Shown here: positions 1 through 12,947 of the stretch, one piece after another | Layout of the letters: every line of letters starts with the position of its first letter | Numbering within the stretch: the first letter of the stretch is position 1 | Source of the DNA: Xiphydria camelus | Taxonomy: Eukaryota; Arthropoda; Insecta; Hymenoptera; Xiphydriidae | Assembly (NCBI GenBank): GCA_963678675.1 | Contig: OY783195.1 | Coordinates: forward strand, 19,796,912-19,860,911 | DNA length: 64,000 nucleotides | Direction: 5' to 3' | Notes under the pieces: generated by a model | Seen by the model: only the letters and a program-made list of their open reading frames with translations | Database searches by the model: none | Told to the model about the DNA's origin: nothing | Program-made: the position numbers and the translations under genes

Positions 1-53
1 AATCAAATCGAATGTCCAACACTGCGCATGCGCCGAGAGACTGCACAGTTGAT

Positions 54-123
54 AGAAAGCCGGTACACATAACCTCAAAACGGTGAGACAGAAAGCCAGT
101 ACACATAACCACAAAACGGTGAA
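54..123. repeat. Short tandem duplication (36-bp unit, two copies)
   Basis: Two copies of a unit beginning AGAAAGCC and ending AAAACGGTGA lie back to back, starting at 54 and 90. They differ at a few bases. No gene is associated. Confidence 0.8.
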
Positions 124-1210
124 TTGTAGTTTTATAGTGTGAAATAAATAAAAACTCGTGACAATGGATCCCGATTTTATTCAACAATGGAACCAGTGTT
201 TGTTGACACGTTATTGCTAATCAGTGTCCAACTATGAATTTGTTGATTTTTTTTTGTTCAAAAAATGCATATTTAATTTTTTGATATTGATAAAAGTTTA
301 TGATTTTACTCTAACTTTCAATGTGTTAATTTTTTTCTTTCTTTTCTTTAAAAAATATGTTTTATGATCTTTTTTTTTGGGGGGGCTCTGCCCCCCCTAA
401 CCCCCCCCCCCCCCCCCATACCGCCACCCTGGACCTCGTCCGCGCCCACGCTCCAACCTCGGTTTTTACACTTTGGTGACAAAAAGTCAAATTCGATATT
501 CGTGCGTTTCGCGCCGTTTTTAACTCGTGTGATTGCCGCACTCGCTTCGCTCGTGCGGCAAACTTCACACTCGTTTAAAAAGATGCGCTTCACGCACTCG
601 TATCGAAAATAACTATAACACGTTCACGCCGGTGCTGAGTACCGCGCCGGCGTGAACGTATTAAAGGTTTTTCAATTTTTTTACTATGTTCCACCAAATT
701 AAACTATTTGGCAATTATTTTACACAATAGCTGACTAATAGATGATTCCATATGATTTTTTTGGTTGGTGTATCTCCAGCGATTGTTATAAATTTTCCAT
801 TGCAAAAAATATTTTTTTAAATTAACACCTTTAAACAGTGTTTTTATGCCGTTGAAAAAATATATGATATACTACTCACGAAGACCTACAATTTAGTTTT
901 TAAACGACTTTGATATCTTTCATAGTTCCAGAGAAAAAAAATAATAACCTTAATTGTTGTTTACCCCCTATTTCCCTTGTACGTGAAGTTAGCGGTCTGG
1001 AATTTATTGTGGAGGTATTTTGGATAAAAAGCAATAAATAAAAGGTTTAACAAAGTTAATTAGTGCCGGGGCATTTTTCATATGGAAATATGGCGAGACC
1101 CTTTTTCCGGTAAGTATTTAAAATAATAAAAAACCTGTCTTCAAGTAAAAGTTTAACCAAAAATTGTGAGGATGATGAATCTCGGTTATTAGTGAATTTT
1201 AAAAGAATTT
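124..1210. other. Non-coding stretch with homopolymers and two strong hairpins
   Basis: No protein is recognised. Around 370-420 there are long T, G and C runs. Two near-perfect hairpins follow: 533-561 (TTGCCGCAC stem) and 620-659 (13-bp stem ACGTTCACGCCGG around a 14-nt loop). The 420-660 part is visibly richer in CpG than its neighbours. Confidence 0.6.
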
Positions 1211-1727
1211 ATGGGTACACCAAGTTCAGAGGATGTAATCTGCGAAACAAATGAATTGTTGACTCTAGACGATGTTCATGTTGTCGATAGTTTATTTGAA
1301 TCAGAGAGTACTATTTATGTATGTGGTTACCTTATTAAAAAACTACAAACTGAATGTGAAAACTGTCTGAAATGTTTCACAAGTGGCACTTTAGAAAACT
1401 ATCATAATGTTGTTTATTTTAAAAAGAATAAAGGGTTTAATTTGAAATTAAAATATTGTCCACAATCTCTGGTGTTTTTCACACATTTATGACTTGATAA
1501 CGAAGTGTTCGGAAAAATATGGTCATATGGTTAATTTTAAGAAAAAAGTAATAGAAATATTATGTAAATATATTGATACAACTTTTATTAATTGTGAAAT
1601 ACATAGGTTAGACATTATTAGCAATTTTTTAAATATTGTTACCACTTGCATTATTTTTAAATATACTGATGGTACTGATGATAAGGATATAAATTTTATA
1701 AACAAGACCCGATTTAAATACTTATAA
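1211..1727 (+). pseudogene. P-element/THAP9-like transposase, C-terminal remnant
   Basis: Two abutting open stretches in different frames read as one protein end: about 93 residues to 1492, then about 77 residues from 1494 to a stop at 1727. The first part has a glycine-tyrosine core (IYVCGYLIKKLQ) followed by a cysteine pair (CENCLKC). This resembles the 'YxxGYxxRKL...CxxC' region near the C-terminus of P/THAP9-type transposases. The second part is helical with a CEIH motif, as expected for the distal C-terminus. A one-base frameshift near 1490 separates them, and no THAP or catalytic part lies upstream, so this is a fragment. The family call rests on motif resemblance only. Confidence 0.4.
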
Positions 1728-2715
1728 AAAAATTTCACATTTATAAATACGTTGTTTTTTGTTATCCTATCGTAAATAAATACTTAATAAAATAAAATTG
1801 CATTATTTAGTAGGTACCTATATTTGAAAAATACCGCCGAGTTAAGCTTTGGATTACCGCGTGGGAGGGCGCTACTGTATATTTCGTTTCCAGTTGGCAA
1901 CAACGTTTTGATCGGTCTTTTTGTGTTTGTCTATGGTCACTTATTGAACACTTCATCTCTCTCCGAGGTCTTCCGGGCTCGAGAGAGTTTATGTAGCCGC
2001 TACTGTAAATATAGCGTTATCGCAGTCTGCATGAAATATGCATGCCCTTGATGCAAACAGTCAGCAACAGGAGACGTAATTGCTGCAATTCTAACGACAA
2101 GGCCTGCAGATAAACTGCACGGCGGGTCAACAACTTGCCGTTAGAAAATGCTGAAATTTTGCTGTCAGTGTCGGAAGTAAAATATATATGTGCCCACGCA
2201 TGGACAAAATGACTTGACGCCAGTTATTTGTAATTTGTGACATGGGAAATATTTAAAAATCATGTCCATCCAAATAGACGCGATGACCGAAAGGATTAAA
2301 ATTATGTACATAATACAAATTTGGAATGATTGACATCGTAAATACCTAATTCTTTCAGCTCAGTTTGACGACACCTTAATCTCGGTTTCGCTTGACCTCT
2401 ATGTACCTCTATTTCACCTCGGGTGTAAACTTAGTTATTAACTATACCATAATAAAAAACACCGCAACGAATCTAAAATATCAGTTAATATTTTTTTTAT
2501 TCAAATTCTGTTCGGGGCCACCCGTCAATTATTAATTGTATGTTGGTCGTGAGTAACCTACTACTAGATGTTCTTCAAAGCACGAAAAACGTACGATCAA
2601 TATTAACTCGCGAATGCGAATCTTAACGGAACTGTCAAAATTATCGACGTAACTTTTGCGTCGCGCTCGTCGTTGAATAAAAAATCGACACTTGGTTATA
2701 ATCCTAAATTACATT
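1728..2715. other. Intergenic, no recognised feature
   Basis: AT-rich sequence with short open frames in both strands. None has a recognisable domain, splice signals or repeat structure. Confidence 0.5.
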
Positions 2716-2721
2716 GTTAAT

Positions 2722-2902
2722 GAAGAACCGGCACTCTTTCATGGTTAGGCCGGAGACTTTGATCTGTCTTGCTGACAGTTCTAACAGACGGAAACTGGAG
2801 CCCGACGGGAGTCTTTCGTATCGCCATCTCATACGCCCAATTCAAACTAACACCACTGGTGTCAAATTCAGAAGAAAAGTCTAGCGTACCCCTACTTGGA
2901 TT
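2722..2902. repeat. Dispersed repeat, copy 1
   Basis: It shares the words CTTTC-GGTTAGG, AGACTTTG-TCTGTCTTGC and AAAAGTCTAGC in the same order with 55836-55935, which has an internal deletion. A dispersed non-coding repeat of unknown type. Confidence 0.5.
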
Positions 2903-2970
2903 ATCGTACAACATACGGTAGAGGCTCAGAATATGGTTTATTTTCTTTTAAAATTATGTTTTTATATCGT

Positions 2971-3245
<275 letters not shown>

Positions 3246-3482
3246 CATATATGTTAATAAATAAATAGGTATATATGTATCTATTTCGGAGTTTCTTTAT
3301 TTGTATTTCTTATTTTATCAGCAAAAATATCCGTAAATCAAGTGTCCGGGGTTACCTACCTTTCCCCTACGTATTTGTAATGCGATTAATAATAACATAC
3401 CCGAGTTTGAAGAAAATTAAAAATTTACTCCAAAAAGTGTTACAGGCATGGAATGACCCCATGAATATACCTATATTATTAT

Positions 3483-3981
3483 ACAGGGGTTTTATTAAGT
3501 ACTTGTACAAACTTTAAAGGGTGATTCTTTGACTAATTTTAAGACAAAAAGTTCACATGAACATGGGTCCTCAATGCCTTGGTTTCTGAGATACAAGGCG
3601 TCCAAAAAAAATATTTTATTTGGTTTTTTCATTAATATTGTTGTTCAATAACGTGGCAATTTAACGAAATTTGGGATACTGGGTGTGTTAATTAAATTCA
3701 GGTACAACCCTGTATGTAGCGCCCTCTAACATTAAACAAACAATTAAGTTAATATTTAAGTTTCTCGTCATCAATACACCCAATATCCCAAATTTCGTCA
3801 AATTGCCATGTTATTAAATAACAATATTAATCGAAACCAAATAAAATATGTTTTTTGGATGCCCTGTATCTCAAAAACCAAGCCATTGCGGACCCATGTT
3901 TATATGAACTTTTTATCTTAAAATTAATCAAAGAGAATCACCGTTTAAAGTTTGTACAAGTACTTAATAAACACCCTATGT
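3483..3981. mobile_element. Foldback MITE, ends ACAGGGG...ACACCCTATGT
   Basis: The left arm (about 3483-3700) and right arm (about 3770-3981) are long imperfect inverted repeats. Both carry TTATTAAGTACTTGTAC next to the end, an 'ATACAGGGCATCC' segment and a GGGATAxTGGGTGT block near the centre. ATTAT follows on the right and precedes on the left, so a 5-bp target duplication is possible. No coding capacity. Confidence 0.8.
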
Positions 3982-4529
3982 ATTATATCAACTTTTTTTT
4001 TCTCGGGAATAAAAAGCGAAGCAAAACTCGGTTTCCACTCCGCACTCAAATTCGGCTTTAATTTACAGTTCCGCCTTTATACTATACGCGCATTAAAAGA
4101 CTGGATATTTTCCACTTCATAATCGAAAGAACTCTGCTAACACCTACTGCCATCGTTTTTTATTAACGTTCAATTCCCGTGGATGAAAGAAAACCATGGG
4201 TGAGCCACCTCGTTTAAACAATTATTCATGTTAGTCGATAGCGTATAATATTATAGTTCCGTCAATCCTGAGTAAGGTCCTGCGCATAAGCTATAGGGAA
4301 CCGGACTATGGTTGCCTCGCCCCTGGGGCAAAGCAGGTAGAAAAAGTAGCTTTTTCGTTTACAGTATATTATATTCAGACATTATTGAATATTACTATTT
4401 AAACATTTTTCACAAGTTCGAAATCGATCAAAGAAGAGATACTAATTTTAATTACAACTAAATTCACTTTTTTTATATATGAAAAAATTTGTAATACGTT
4501 AGGGTCCCCAATTTGCCCCCCCTTCCCCT
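3982..4529. other. Intergenic, no recognised feature
   Basis: Nothing beyond AT-rich sequence and short unsupported frames. Confidence 0.5.
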
Positions 4530-4922
4530 ACGGGATGTTCACAAACCTTTGACCCAGAGGAAAACCCTATGTTCATTAAAAAATTACAGACATAATGCAA
4601 TTGATTTTATTGAAATCGGTTAAGAATTTACGGAGAAATTAATTATTAAAAAGTAATTAATATTTTGAATTTATCCGGCATTGATGCCGTCATATCAAGG
4701 CTCATAAAGATAATCGCAATTGCTATAGTTATTGTAAACATTATCTTCATGAGCCTTGATACGATGTCATCAATGCCGCATAAATTCAAAATATTAATTA
4801 CTTTTTAATGATTAATTTCTCCGTAAATTCTTAACGGATTTCAATAAGATCAACTGCATTATGTCCGTAATTTTTAATGAACGTAGGGTTTTCCTCTGGA
4901 TCAAAAGTTTGAGAACACCCGG
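4530..4922. mobile_element. Foldback MITE, family F2, copy 1
   Basis: The arms are inverted copies. The terminal block contains CTTTGACCCAGAGG and the inner block a TTAATTATTAAAAAGTAATT word and a TCATATCAAGGCTCAT word. The centre lies near 4726. The same family occurs intact at 50618-51004 and split at 28055-28244 plus 29690-29872. Confidence 0.85.
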
Positions 4923-5096
4923 TATATTTTATGTGTTCTACTAAAATGTTTCGCTTTTTTAATCGCGCTATATTTCTGATCTGGAATTGATTTTGTGAAA
5001 ATATGAAAAAGTTATGTGAAATTAGTGTGTTGCGGTTATATGTCTGCAAACGGCGAACGCGATATATCAATTGTTTATATACATAATTTTACATTA

Positions 5097-5588
5097 ATAA
5101 TGGAGGTGTACTCAGGGCAAGATGGGGATTTTCCCGCAACTCGAAGCTCCTGTCTCGTATGCGGCAAACGAAGGTGTACGGGTGGGGTGTGATGGCGGTT
5201 TCTAAACTTATAAGCAATGCACTTGCTGCATTGCTGTATCAACGTTTCTCTTTATTATTTTTTTAAGTTACCATGGTGCGGTGTGAAAAGGTTACAAATC
5301 GCCGAAGCAAAGGATGGCCTAAATGATAGGTACTATTTAAATCGACGAAGACTCGTCTAAAACGCTCTCGTAGAGCATCTAAGTAATCGAAGCGATCGTA
5401 GCGATATTTGTTTTGACACATTATGTATAACTATTTTTAATTTTCGGTTTAATCGTTGCTGTTATATGTATTGTTAATAAATGCTTAAAAGTTCATACGG
5501 TAAAAAGTAGGTATCTTTATAATAATATACCTGTGCCCGCAATAACACGAAATATCCCTACGATGCCCATCTTGCCTCGGTCTCCCCT
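5097..5588. mobile_element. MITE with TAGGGGAGA / CAAGATGGG ends (pogo-like)
   Basis: The right end reads inward TAGGGGAGACCGAGGCAAGA and the left end has GGAGGTGTACTCAGGGCAAG followed by ATGGGG. These are imperfect terminal inverted repeats next to TA. The same 'TAGGGGA...AAGATG' design bounds elements ending at 26484 and 57594. Non-coding. Confidence 0.55.
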
Positions 5589-5668
5589 ATTAATTCATAC
5601 TATAAATGTTTGAGGGACAAATTTTAACAGCAATGTCAAAAATAAGTAATTCAGCATTTCATCCATAC

Positions 5669-5973
5669 ATAATATTATAAATGCGAAAGTAAGTTCATCT
5701 GTATGTTTTGTACCTCTTCACGGTTAAATTTCGCAAAGAGGTAACTTTAAACCGAGAGATGAACATAGGGCGTATGACGTCATCATAAATGCAATATGGC
5801 GAATGTTCTAAGATGACGGCATTCAATGGCATTCAGCAGGTGACATTGGCGGCGCGATGTTGAGGGAGAAAAGGGGTGCACATATTCCATTGATATCCAA
5901 CATTGATATCCATCAATAAAAAAATATGATAACTCAAATTCCATGCGGACGGAGTCGCGGGTAACAGCTTGTC
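5669..5973 (+). repeat. Dispersed non-autonomous repeat, 'ATAATATTATAAATGCGAAAG' type
   Basis: It starts with AATATTATAAATGCGAAAGT and ends with GGAGTCGCGGGTAACAGCTT. That start-end combination is familiar from short non-autonomous repeats in many insect genomes. The superfamily (Helitron-like or other) cannot be settled here. Confidence 0.5.
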
Positions 5974-6091
5974 ATATAATTAAATTGCGCGTTAGAACAT
6001 TTCAGAATTATCGTATTTTGAAATTCAAAATGTCATAATCTAAAATAATATACATGTTCATATGTACTTATACTCTTTACAATACATTTAA

Positions 6092-7027
6092 CCCTGCAGC
6101 ACTCGCCCTATAAGCATTTCTCTTACGCTTCGAATAAATTCGCAATATTTCACGATATAAACCGTGAGCGGGCCTACCCCCCTCTCTAGCTGACTTTGCG
6201 TTCACGTTGCGCCTGCTGATTAGTTAGATTCAAAATTCAGTACACTTTGTTCTGCGATATAGAAAGTTTGTTGATCAAGTGCACGTTTGTGAGAGATTCT
6301 CTCATTGCGCGAGTTCTGGCGGTTCTATATAATTTTCGTTCGGGAAAAGATAATTGGTAAGTAAAAGCATTGATTTCTGCGGTAACTTAACCCTTTGACT
6401 GCCAACAACTTTTAGATTCAATACAAAAAATCTGATTTTACCATATGTATATTATTTGGAGTTCATATCCTGACAACTGGCATATAAATTTGAAAAACTA
6501 TATGCGAAATAGAAAACATTATTTATAAAAACCACTAACTACCAAAGTAACCAAATGGTCACAATTATTTTCAAATATGTTTTATAGACTAATTCCTCAA
6601 CACACAATGTATATAATAACAAAAGTAGGTAAATAGATGCTTTATTACTAGTTAGGCATGCAGAGATGGATTTTGTGGATTTTGCCCAAGAAGAAAAAAC
6701 CGAAAATCTAAAAAAAAGTTGCAGTACTTGTAATATGAATATATGCACAGAACATACAACTTTTGTGTACCCATCGTGTTCCGGTGTATCACAATTAAAC
6801 ACCAGTGGAACTTCGACGGATTGAAATTTTGTATATAACTAAATTCAGCTACATATATATTGTTTATTTTGGGTTTATTTTATAATAAAGAGTTCAGGAA
6901 AAATTATACGTAGTTATTTGAACCAAATTTTGTCTCGACACAAGAAAAAAATACACAATAAATTGTGAGAGAAATGCTCACGCGCGGCGAGTTCTGGTGT
7001 GATTTTCTTAGGGCGAGTACTGCAGGG
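6092..7027 (+). mobile_element. piggyBac-type element, internally deleted, TTAA-flanked
   Basis: TTAA at 6088-6091 and 7028-7031 flanks inverted ends that read CCCTGCAGCACTCGCCCTA on the left and CCCTGCAGTACTCGCCCTA inward from the right. TTAA target duplication is the piggyBac hallmark. An internal TTAACCCTTTGACTGCCAAC at 6387 looks like another end of the same class. Only the C-terminal zinc-finger part of the transposase remains (6720-6824), so the copy is non-autonomous. Confidence 0.75.
6690..6824 (+). pseudogene. piggyBac transposase C-terminal cysteine-rich domain, remnant
   Basis: From 6720 the frame reads CSTCNMNICTEHTTFVYPSC and ends at TGA 6822-6824. The C-x2-C-x4-C-x2-H spacing matches the second half of the cysteine-rich DNA-binding domain that closes piggyBac transposases. 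The DDD catalytic core is absent, consistent with internal deletion of the surrounding 936-bp TTAA element. The first cysteine pair is not visible because the frame upstream is closed. Confidence 0.6.
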
Positions 7028-7031
7028 TTAA

Positions 7032-8243
7032 AATAAAAGTTTGCTTTATAGTAGAACATTGTAAAATAAAATAATTTAAATATTTCGTTTCATTATATAT
7101 ACATTTCATTATATACATAACTTAGGCCCAACATTCATTGTAATTTTTTTCGATATCATTCTGTACAGGTTTCTCTGCTTATATGACTTTAATCTTATAA
7201 TATTTTGAAATTTTATGCACTGAGAAAAAATGAGTGGAATCGATTTAGTTGGATTTTTAATTAGTTATTTCAAGCAATTATTTTTGTTTATTTTCTGAAA
7301 TGTGTTTAATACAATACAAAAGTTTTCAGCTTTTCCGATAGTTGGTCAGTTCCGGGTCAGAACTGGCACGTGTTAAGGTAAAACTTTTCCGTTGGCTCCT
7401 CACAAACTATAAAATTTAAGTAATCTCTATACTTTTTAAAGGCATTTTCCACTGTAACGTAAATTCTGAAAATTTGCATGCTCCTGTTATAAACTTTGCA
7501 ATGTGATGCAACGTGCACACATAAACTGTGTGTGTTCCGCTCTGACTGGCTAATTAATATATATTGTTTGACGATTGGAGACTGGCAAATATTGAAAACC
7601 CGACGTGTAGATCGGAAAATATTTCACAACAATTTTTATACAGCTCTTTCAAATCGTGTCGCATCACAATGCAAAGCTTATAATCGAAAATGTTGAAAAC
7701 TTTATTTGACGTAGAAATGATCGGTACCTTAAGATTTTCTCGTTGGACTTCAATCGATCGAGCCACCCTGGAAACAATTGAGCTTTCCTCGGACGTATTT
7801 GCTAACTCATTATGTAGCCAGTTAAAATCACTTTTAATGCATAATTGTATAACAAAACAGCAGGCGGCCTACCCCAAGCAAATAAAAATGGATTAGCGTA
7901 GGGGGAATTCATTCGTACTGCAGCATTTCACTGGAACAATGATCAAGCAACAATCCACCCCATCGTTATCTATTACAAGATAGCAGAAGGACTGTAACAT
8001 AAAAATTTAACAATATTTTTTTCCTCACTCATGCCCATTCCGAGGCATTTTCCAGCCTATTTTTAGACCGTAAAATGGCGTCTTTTCCGCGTCACACCGA
8101 CCGGGAGTCCGCAGGCTGTTAAAAGATTGTTTAGTCCGAAGTGGGTCCTTTTTCCAAACTGATAAACGCAACGTGAAATGAGCCGTGTATACTTCTGTTT
8201 GTTTTGTTTTGAGAATGGGCATTCGTGAGAAAAAATAGTATAT
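7032..8243. other. Intergenic, no recognised feature
   Basis: AT-rich; short frames on both strands lack recognisable domains. Confidence 0.5.
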
Positions 8244-8352
8244 ATGTCATTCGGCTGAAATCCTCGGATTTTTAAGACTGTGCTACTATACCTCGTGCTA
8301 CGACCTAATTAAACACAGTCCGAAAAAACCTCGGATTACCGCCTAATGACAT
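8244..8352. mobile_element. 109-bp palindromic mini-element
   Basis: ATGTCATTCGGC...CCTCGGATTTTT...GACTGTG on the left is mirrored by CACAGTC...AAACCTCGG...CCTAATGACAT on the right, around a loop of about 31 bp. A very small foldback MITE or a strong hairpin. Confidence 0.7.
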
Positions 8353-10062
8353 AAGATACTATTAACTCACTAAATCATAACACGACAGCGATTTACGCAT
8401 TCCAGATGATGCAGTGTGTAGGTACCTAAAGAAGAATTTTCACCTAATAAAATAGGTATTTTACTTTTCGGACGAAGCGCCATAGCAATATAAAAACTGT
8501 AAGAACTTCGTTAACCTGAAGTATCACAAACGAGATTTTAAAATTGACGCTGAGAGTGGCATTATTTTCCCACCGCTCGCGGTAAAGGACCTTGCGACGG
8601 TATCTCTGAGTAATGTAGGCTATACTCAATCACTTTTTAGGGATTGGTAACCATGAATGAGGTTAGATTCCACAAATTGTTTGAATTTCATCATAACTTA
8701 CATCTAAACAAGGTTATGTCCATTTCGATGACAGCTCTGAACTGACCTACGCTTAAGACCATAATTTATGCCATATAGGGTTCTACAGCTTGGCGGAATC
8801 AGTTACATACGTCATCGTAGTAGCGCACAGCTGAAATATAATAAATTTCAACAAATTATTACAGAAGGACAACAAAAAATGCCCCGCTGAAATTTTGACA
8901 CGATCTTCAGCATCCTTGAGGCTAGCTACAGCAAAAATTTGGTTATTATCAGTGCACAGGTTATCTTTTAAAAATTCATTAAAAGTTCATTAAAAATTTT
9001 GTCAAATATCATTAAGAAAAACATATTTTTTGTTACATAATTTGAACAATCAAAAGTGAAGCTCTTTACTATCAAAATGTTCTAATAAAATTTATTTCTA
9101 TCGGTAACATAAATCAAGATATATCCGATTTAATATGTCGAAATAAATTTTTTCCGGGAATTATGAATTCCATTTTCTTCCACAAATGACGTAAAATTAT
9201 AAATGAATCCTTAATGGATCTTTTCTATGGTATCGCAAGCAATCGAAATCCGGAAGGACTTTAAAATCGATGACCCCTTGCCAAAAAAGTGTCCGCTTGG
9301 GATGAAATACCCCATTTACCTAACACTATAAGTAGACACTTAATTGTTACAACTTTATAGATATTTACTCCACCATAGTAGATATGTGACTATTCTTGTG
9401 CAATTGAACAAATTAAATATTTCCTTAGTATGACTACGTATACTAAACACTCAATATTTAATATTTAGTCAAACTGATTATTCTTATACTTGCTGATAAT
9501 AAACGAGTATTGTGAATTAAGTACAATTTCCTTAATTCAAATGAATATATTATTATTTTGACTCATTGAAACTAACTCAATCTGTCAACCAAATTTTGTT
9601 CTCAATATGGTATCTTTCCTTTGTTTTTATTTTAATCAATTATAACAGTTTTGACAACTTCTTATTTTAACTTAGCGTTCTGCATAACTGTGTGAAATAA
9701 ATAGTGCTAAATTTTATACATACTTATGTATAAAGTACGAGATCTTTCTCACCGTAATAACATCTTACAATTAATAAAAATACGCGATAACATAATTCCT
9801 GAACGTAACATTATTTAAATGTATATTGGGTGTTCACAGATCAACTTTCAAACTGGACGTGGATTATCAAACACTTGAGCCAATCGTGGGTCACCTGCGA
9901 AACTTCCCTTACCCCTCCCCGTGCCAGATATGAAGCTATCGGGTATATCGAGAAGTAAGCAGAGTCATTTAGTTCGATCTTTTATTGGTTCTTGCGTCCA
10001 ACAGAGTCCATCTCACCTTGGGATATGGGATATTAAACAAGACTGTTTAACTATGTGAAAGA
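8353..10062. other. Intergenic, no recognised feature
   Basis: AT-rich non-coding sequence without supported genes or clear repeats. Confidence 0.5.
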
Positions 10063-10064
10063 TA

Positions 10065-10593
10065 CAGTCTGTGTCAGAAGAACGTGTACGCGATTTTTTA
10101 AAGTATCTACAAGAGATATCTCACTTTCTTTTGGGATACGATTGTACCATCAGAGGGCTACGGCACAAACACCGATTCATTTTAGTATCGCCCGAGACCT
10201 CGAAGTGGAAGAGTAAATTAGTGCCAAGTACGCGAAGCGTTTTGAGGCAGTTTTCCTTTGCAAATACCCAATAGGGCCTAAATTATCGTTTTCAGCGGCT
10301 GCGAAAGCAATTAAAAAGTCAAAAAGTTTCGTTGCAAAGTGGGTCGAGCGGTTTGAGGTGTATAAAAACGCCGATGACTACGATGAAGCGAGCAACCACA
10401 GAAAAGCAGGACAAACTAGTCGAAAGTATGCCCAGAAGGTGTGAGGCCATACTCGAAAATGATAGCGATTACACGACTTACTAAATAATTGCGCCGTGTA
10501 AAATTTGATATACTTTCATGCAAAACAAGTTACAAACAAATATCTTTTGTACTTAAAAAAAATCGCGTACACGTTCTTCTGACACAGACTGTG
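10065..10593 (+). mobile_element. Tc1-type element, internally deleted, TA-flanked
   Basis: TA at 10063-10064 and 10594-10595 flanks inverted ends. The left reads CAGTCTGTGTCAGAAGAACG then TGTACGCGATTTTTT; the right is the inverted copy with two extra bases. TA duplication and this size point to the Tc1/mariner superfamily, supported by the enclosed transposase N-terminus. Confidence 0.8.
10205..10485 (+). pseudogene. Tc1-like transposase N-terminal helix-turn-helix, remnant
   Basis: The plus strand reads AAAKAIKKSKSFVAKWVERF (from about 10298), followed by a 'NADDY' linker and TTEKQDKLVESMPR in a shifted frame. This is the paired-type HTH and linker that opens many Tc1-like transposases (a 'KSxxFVxKWVxRY' core followed by an 'RKTTxKEDxxI' segment). 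At least one frameshift is present and the DDE catalytic domain is missing, so the copy cannot be autonomous. Confidence 0.6.
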
Positions 10594-10595
10594 TA

Positions 10596-12946
10596 CTGTT
10601 GATACTCATAACCATTTAAATCCAACTTTGTAGTAAGAGTGCCAACCATTTGGTATAAAAAATGTTATGGAGAACATATCTCCCTCTCTTTCTCCCTCTC
10701 CTTCCTCTCCCCTCAATCTTCCTCTACTCTTTTTTTTTCAAATATCAGCATCGTGAAACATGCTACTCATCTTTTTTTCACTATAGGTATTTAATTATCT
10801 TCCTGCGCAATTCATTGTACAAGCAGAACGTCACTATGTCATTAATGCAAATACCATAGAACTTTAAAGATTTTACGTTGTGTATACTTAATAGCGTTAT
10901 ATTCGAATATTAATTTTTAAACCGAAAAATGACCATCACCTTTTACCTTATACATTTTTTCCTATTTAAATTATTACCACCACTCCGTCATCTACTGTCT
11001 AATTTGTCAAGTTCTCATGGTGGCTTCCTAAATCAGTTCATTAATTGTCAGTAAAGAAAGGCTGTGCCATAAATGTATTAATCAGTAGGTACCGTAAGAA
11101 TTATAAATTTTTAATATTGTTTCTAATATTAATCTCAACACCATCGGGCACTTCCAAATTTTCAATAGTTCCCAAGTGCTATTTCATTGAATTTCAAATG
11201 GCAAATTTGACAAGATGTCAGTATACTGCGACATGGCTCATGCTTCGCTATTTTTTTTCAACGATGATTGTAGTAGAATATAGCGTCGCATATAAATTTC
11301 TACTCAAGTTTTATATGAACGAATCACTTATGTATTAAAATAATGAGTATGGAGTTTAGTAATATCTAGATGTTGGTACTTGATGCTCCTTAATGGAGTC
11401 GAATTCATAAGAACGGAACAGATATAAGAAAAAAGCAACGCGAAAATATCGTGATAATAAGAGGCACGCGGGTGTATTCGTCTCTGCAGCGACTTTCTCT
11501 TTCTATCTTTCTCTTTCTCTCTCCGATCGAGACAAAGCCTCGGGTATTACTTTATTTCCCTGGCGTCTGCCCTCGTACAATTCCTCCTTGCGCCTGGGTT
11601 CTTCCTCCCTCTTTTTCCCCCAACTGGTTCCGTTGTTCTATCCCCGCGTCCTAGCATTTGCTTTTCACGCATATCCCGAGTGTTTACGCCGAGTGAACCA
11701 ACCTTTAGTCCTCAACATTACTTTCTGGAAGCTCCAGCAGTTGTCTGACGACGGATCCACTGTGTACAATAGGCCGCGAGAGCGCCGCGGCGCGGACTTA
11801 GGACAAATCGTACGCCTCTTCGCCAACGAGGAGAAGAGCGTACGTTTTCCGAGCGCTTCCGTTCCAGAACGCGAAGCCACTCTCTGGTTATCAAATCAGA
11901 GCTTTCACTGTGCGCAAAACGACTCTGGAATATTAGACTATTCGATATGAGTCAAAACGTAATGCGTGCACCGATCGATTCGGGAATAAGGGTGAAGAGA
12001 GAGTGAGACAGATAAAGATACGAATAAAGATAAAACCTATTCTAGGGAGAGGGGAGTGGGAGGGGGAAAGAAAAAGCTAACCTCGTGGTAAAAATATGGG
12101 ATAACATACGCTGGTGATTACGAACGAAACGAACGAACGGACGCTGAACCCTCCTGTGTTCTGTATCGAGGGGCGTCATTGTAATGTAGCGTACTAGGGT
12201 GCCCATATGCCAACCGCTCCCACAGCTGAGGCCTCCGGCTACCACACCACTGTCTGCCGGACATACGCTCAAACGGACAAACCCCACGTGAGAGTCGAAC
12301 CTGTATTTATCGCCAGAATCGATCGACCTGAATCAAAGTTCAATTGCTCATTCTTTATGGTAGTTCTATTTATCACCAGACGAAAGATTGTAGAAAAATT
12401 TCATTTCGTTATATAATATTTACAAAACTAGTATTAATTTATTTTAAAAATTCCAAGACAGCATTACGATTATTTACTCGAGAGAAATGAAATTGAAAGT
12501 TAGCTCTTAATCATTTGCGCATATGTAGGCATAGAAAACAAGGAGCTTCATTTTCATATATTTCCAGGATTTATATATTGCAGATTTATAACACTAACGG
12601 TTTCATATATTTCTGAAAAAGTTCGATAAATTAATTTTAGAAAAAAAAAGGATCTTATCGGCCAATTTAACGAGAAAATGTAATTTAATGTTGTAAACGT
12701 TAAGACTCACTGATAAAGTATGACTGCCACGCATATACGAGAATTATATATATTAAATATGTTATTTCTTTAGGTTGATCAGTATCTATATTATCAGTTA
12801 TGATTATTATGAACAAAACAAATTTTCGTTAACTAATTTAATAGTATCCTTCTTATACACTCACCAAATACAGAAATATATATACATCCATCAAATACGG
12901 ATACGAATACCTTAATTTATTCGTGTTGTATGCCAATGAATTTAAC
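10596..12946. other. Unique-looking stretch, CpG-richer at 11.4-12.3 kb, no gene recognised
   Basis: 11450-12300 is less AT-rich than its flanks and has overlapping open frames of up to 120 codons on the plus strand. None shows a domain, and they overlap in several frames. It could hold untranslated exons or promoter DNA, but nothing proves it. A pyrimidine-rich tract lies at 10676-10740. Confidence 0.45.
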
Positions 12947-12947
12947 T

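Noticed and set aside
11588..11950. 120-codon frame with an opposing frame on the minus strand
   Set aside because: Overlapping frames in a CpG-rich stretch with few stop codons; no domain or conservation signal visible.
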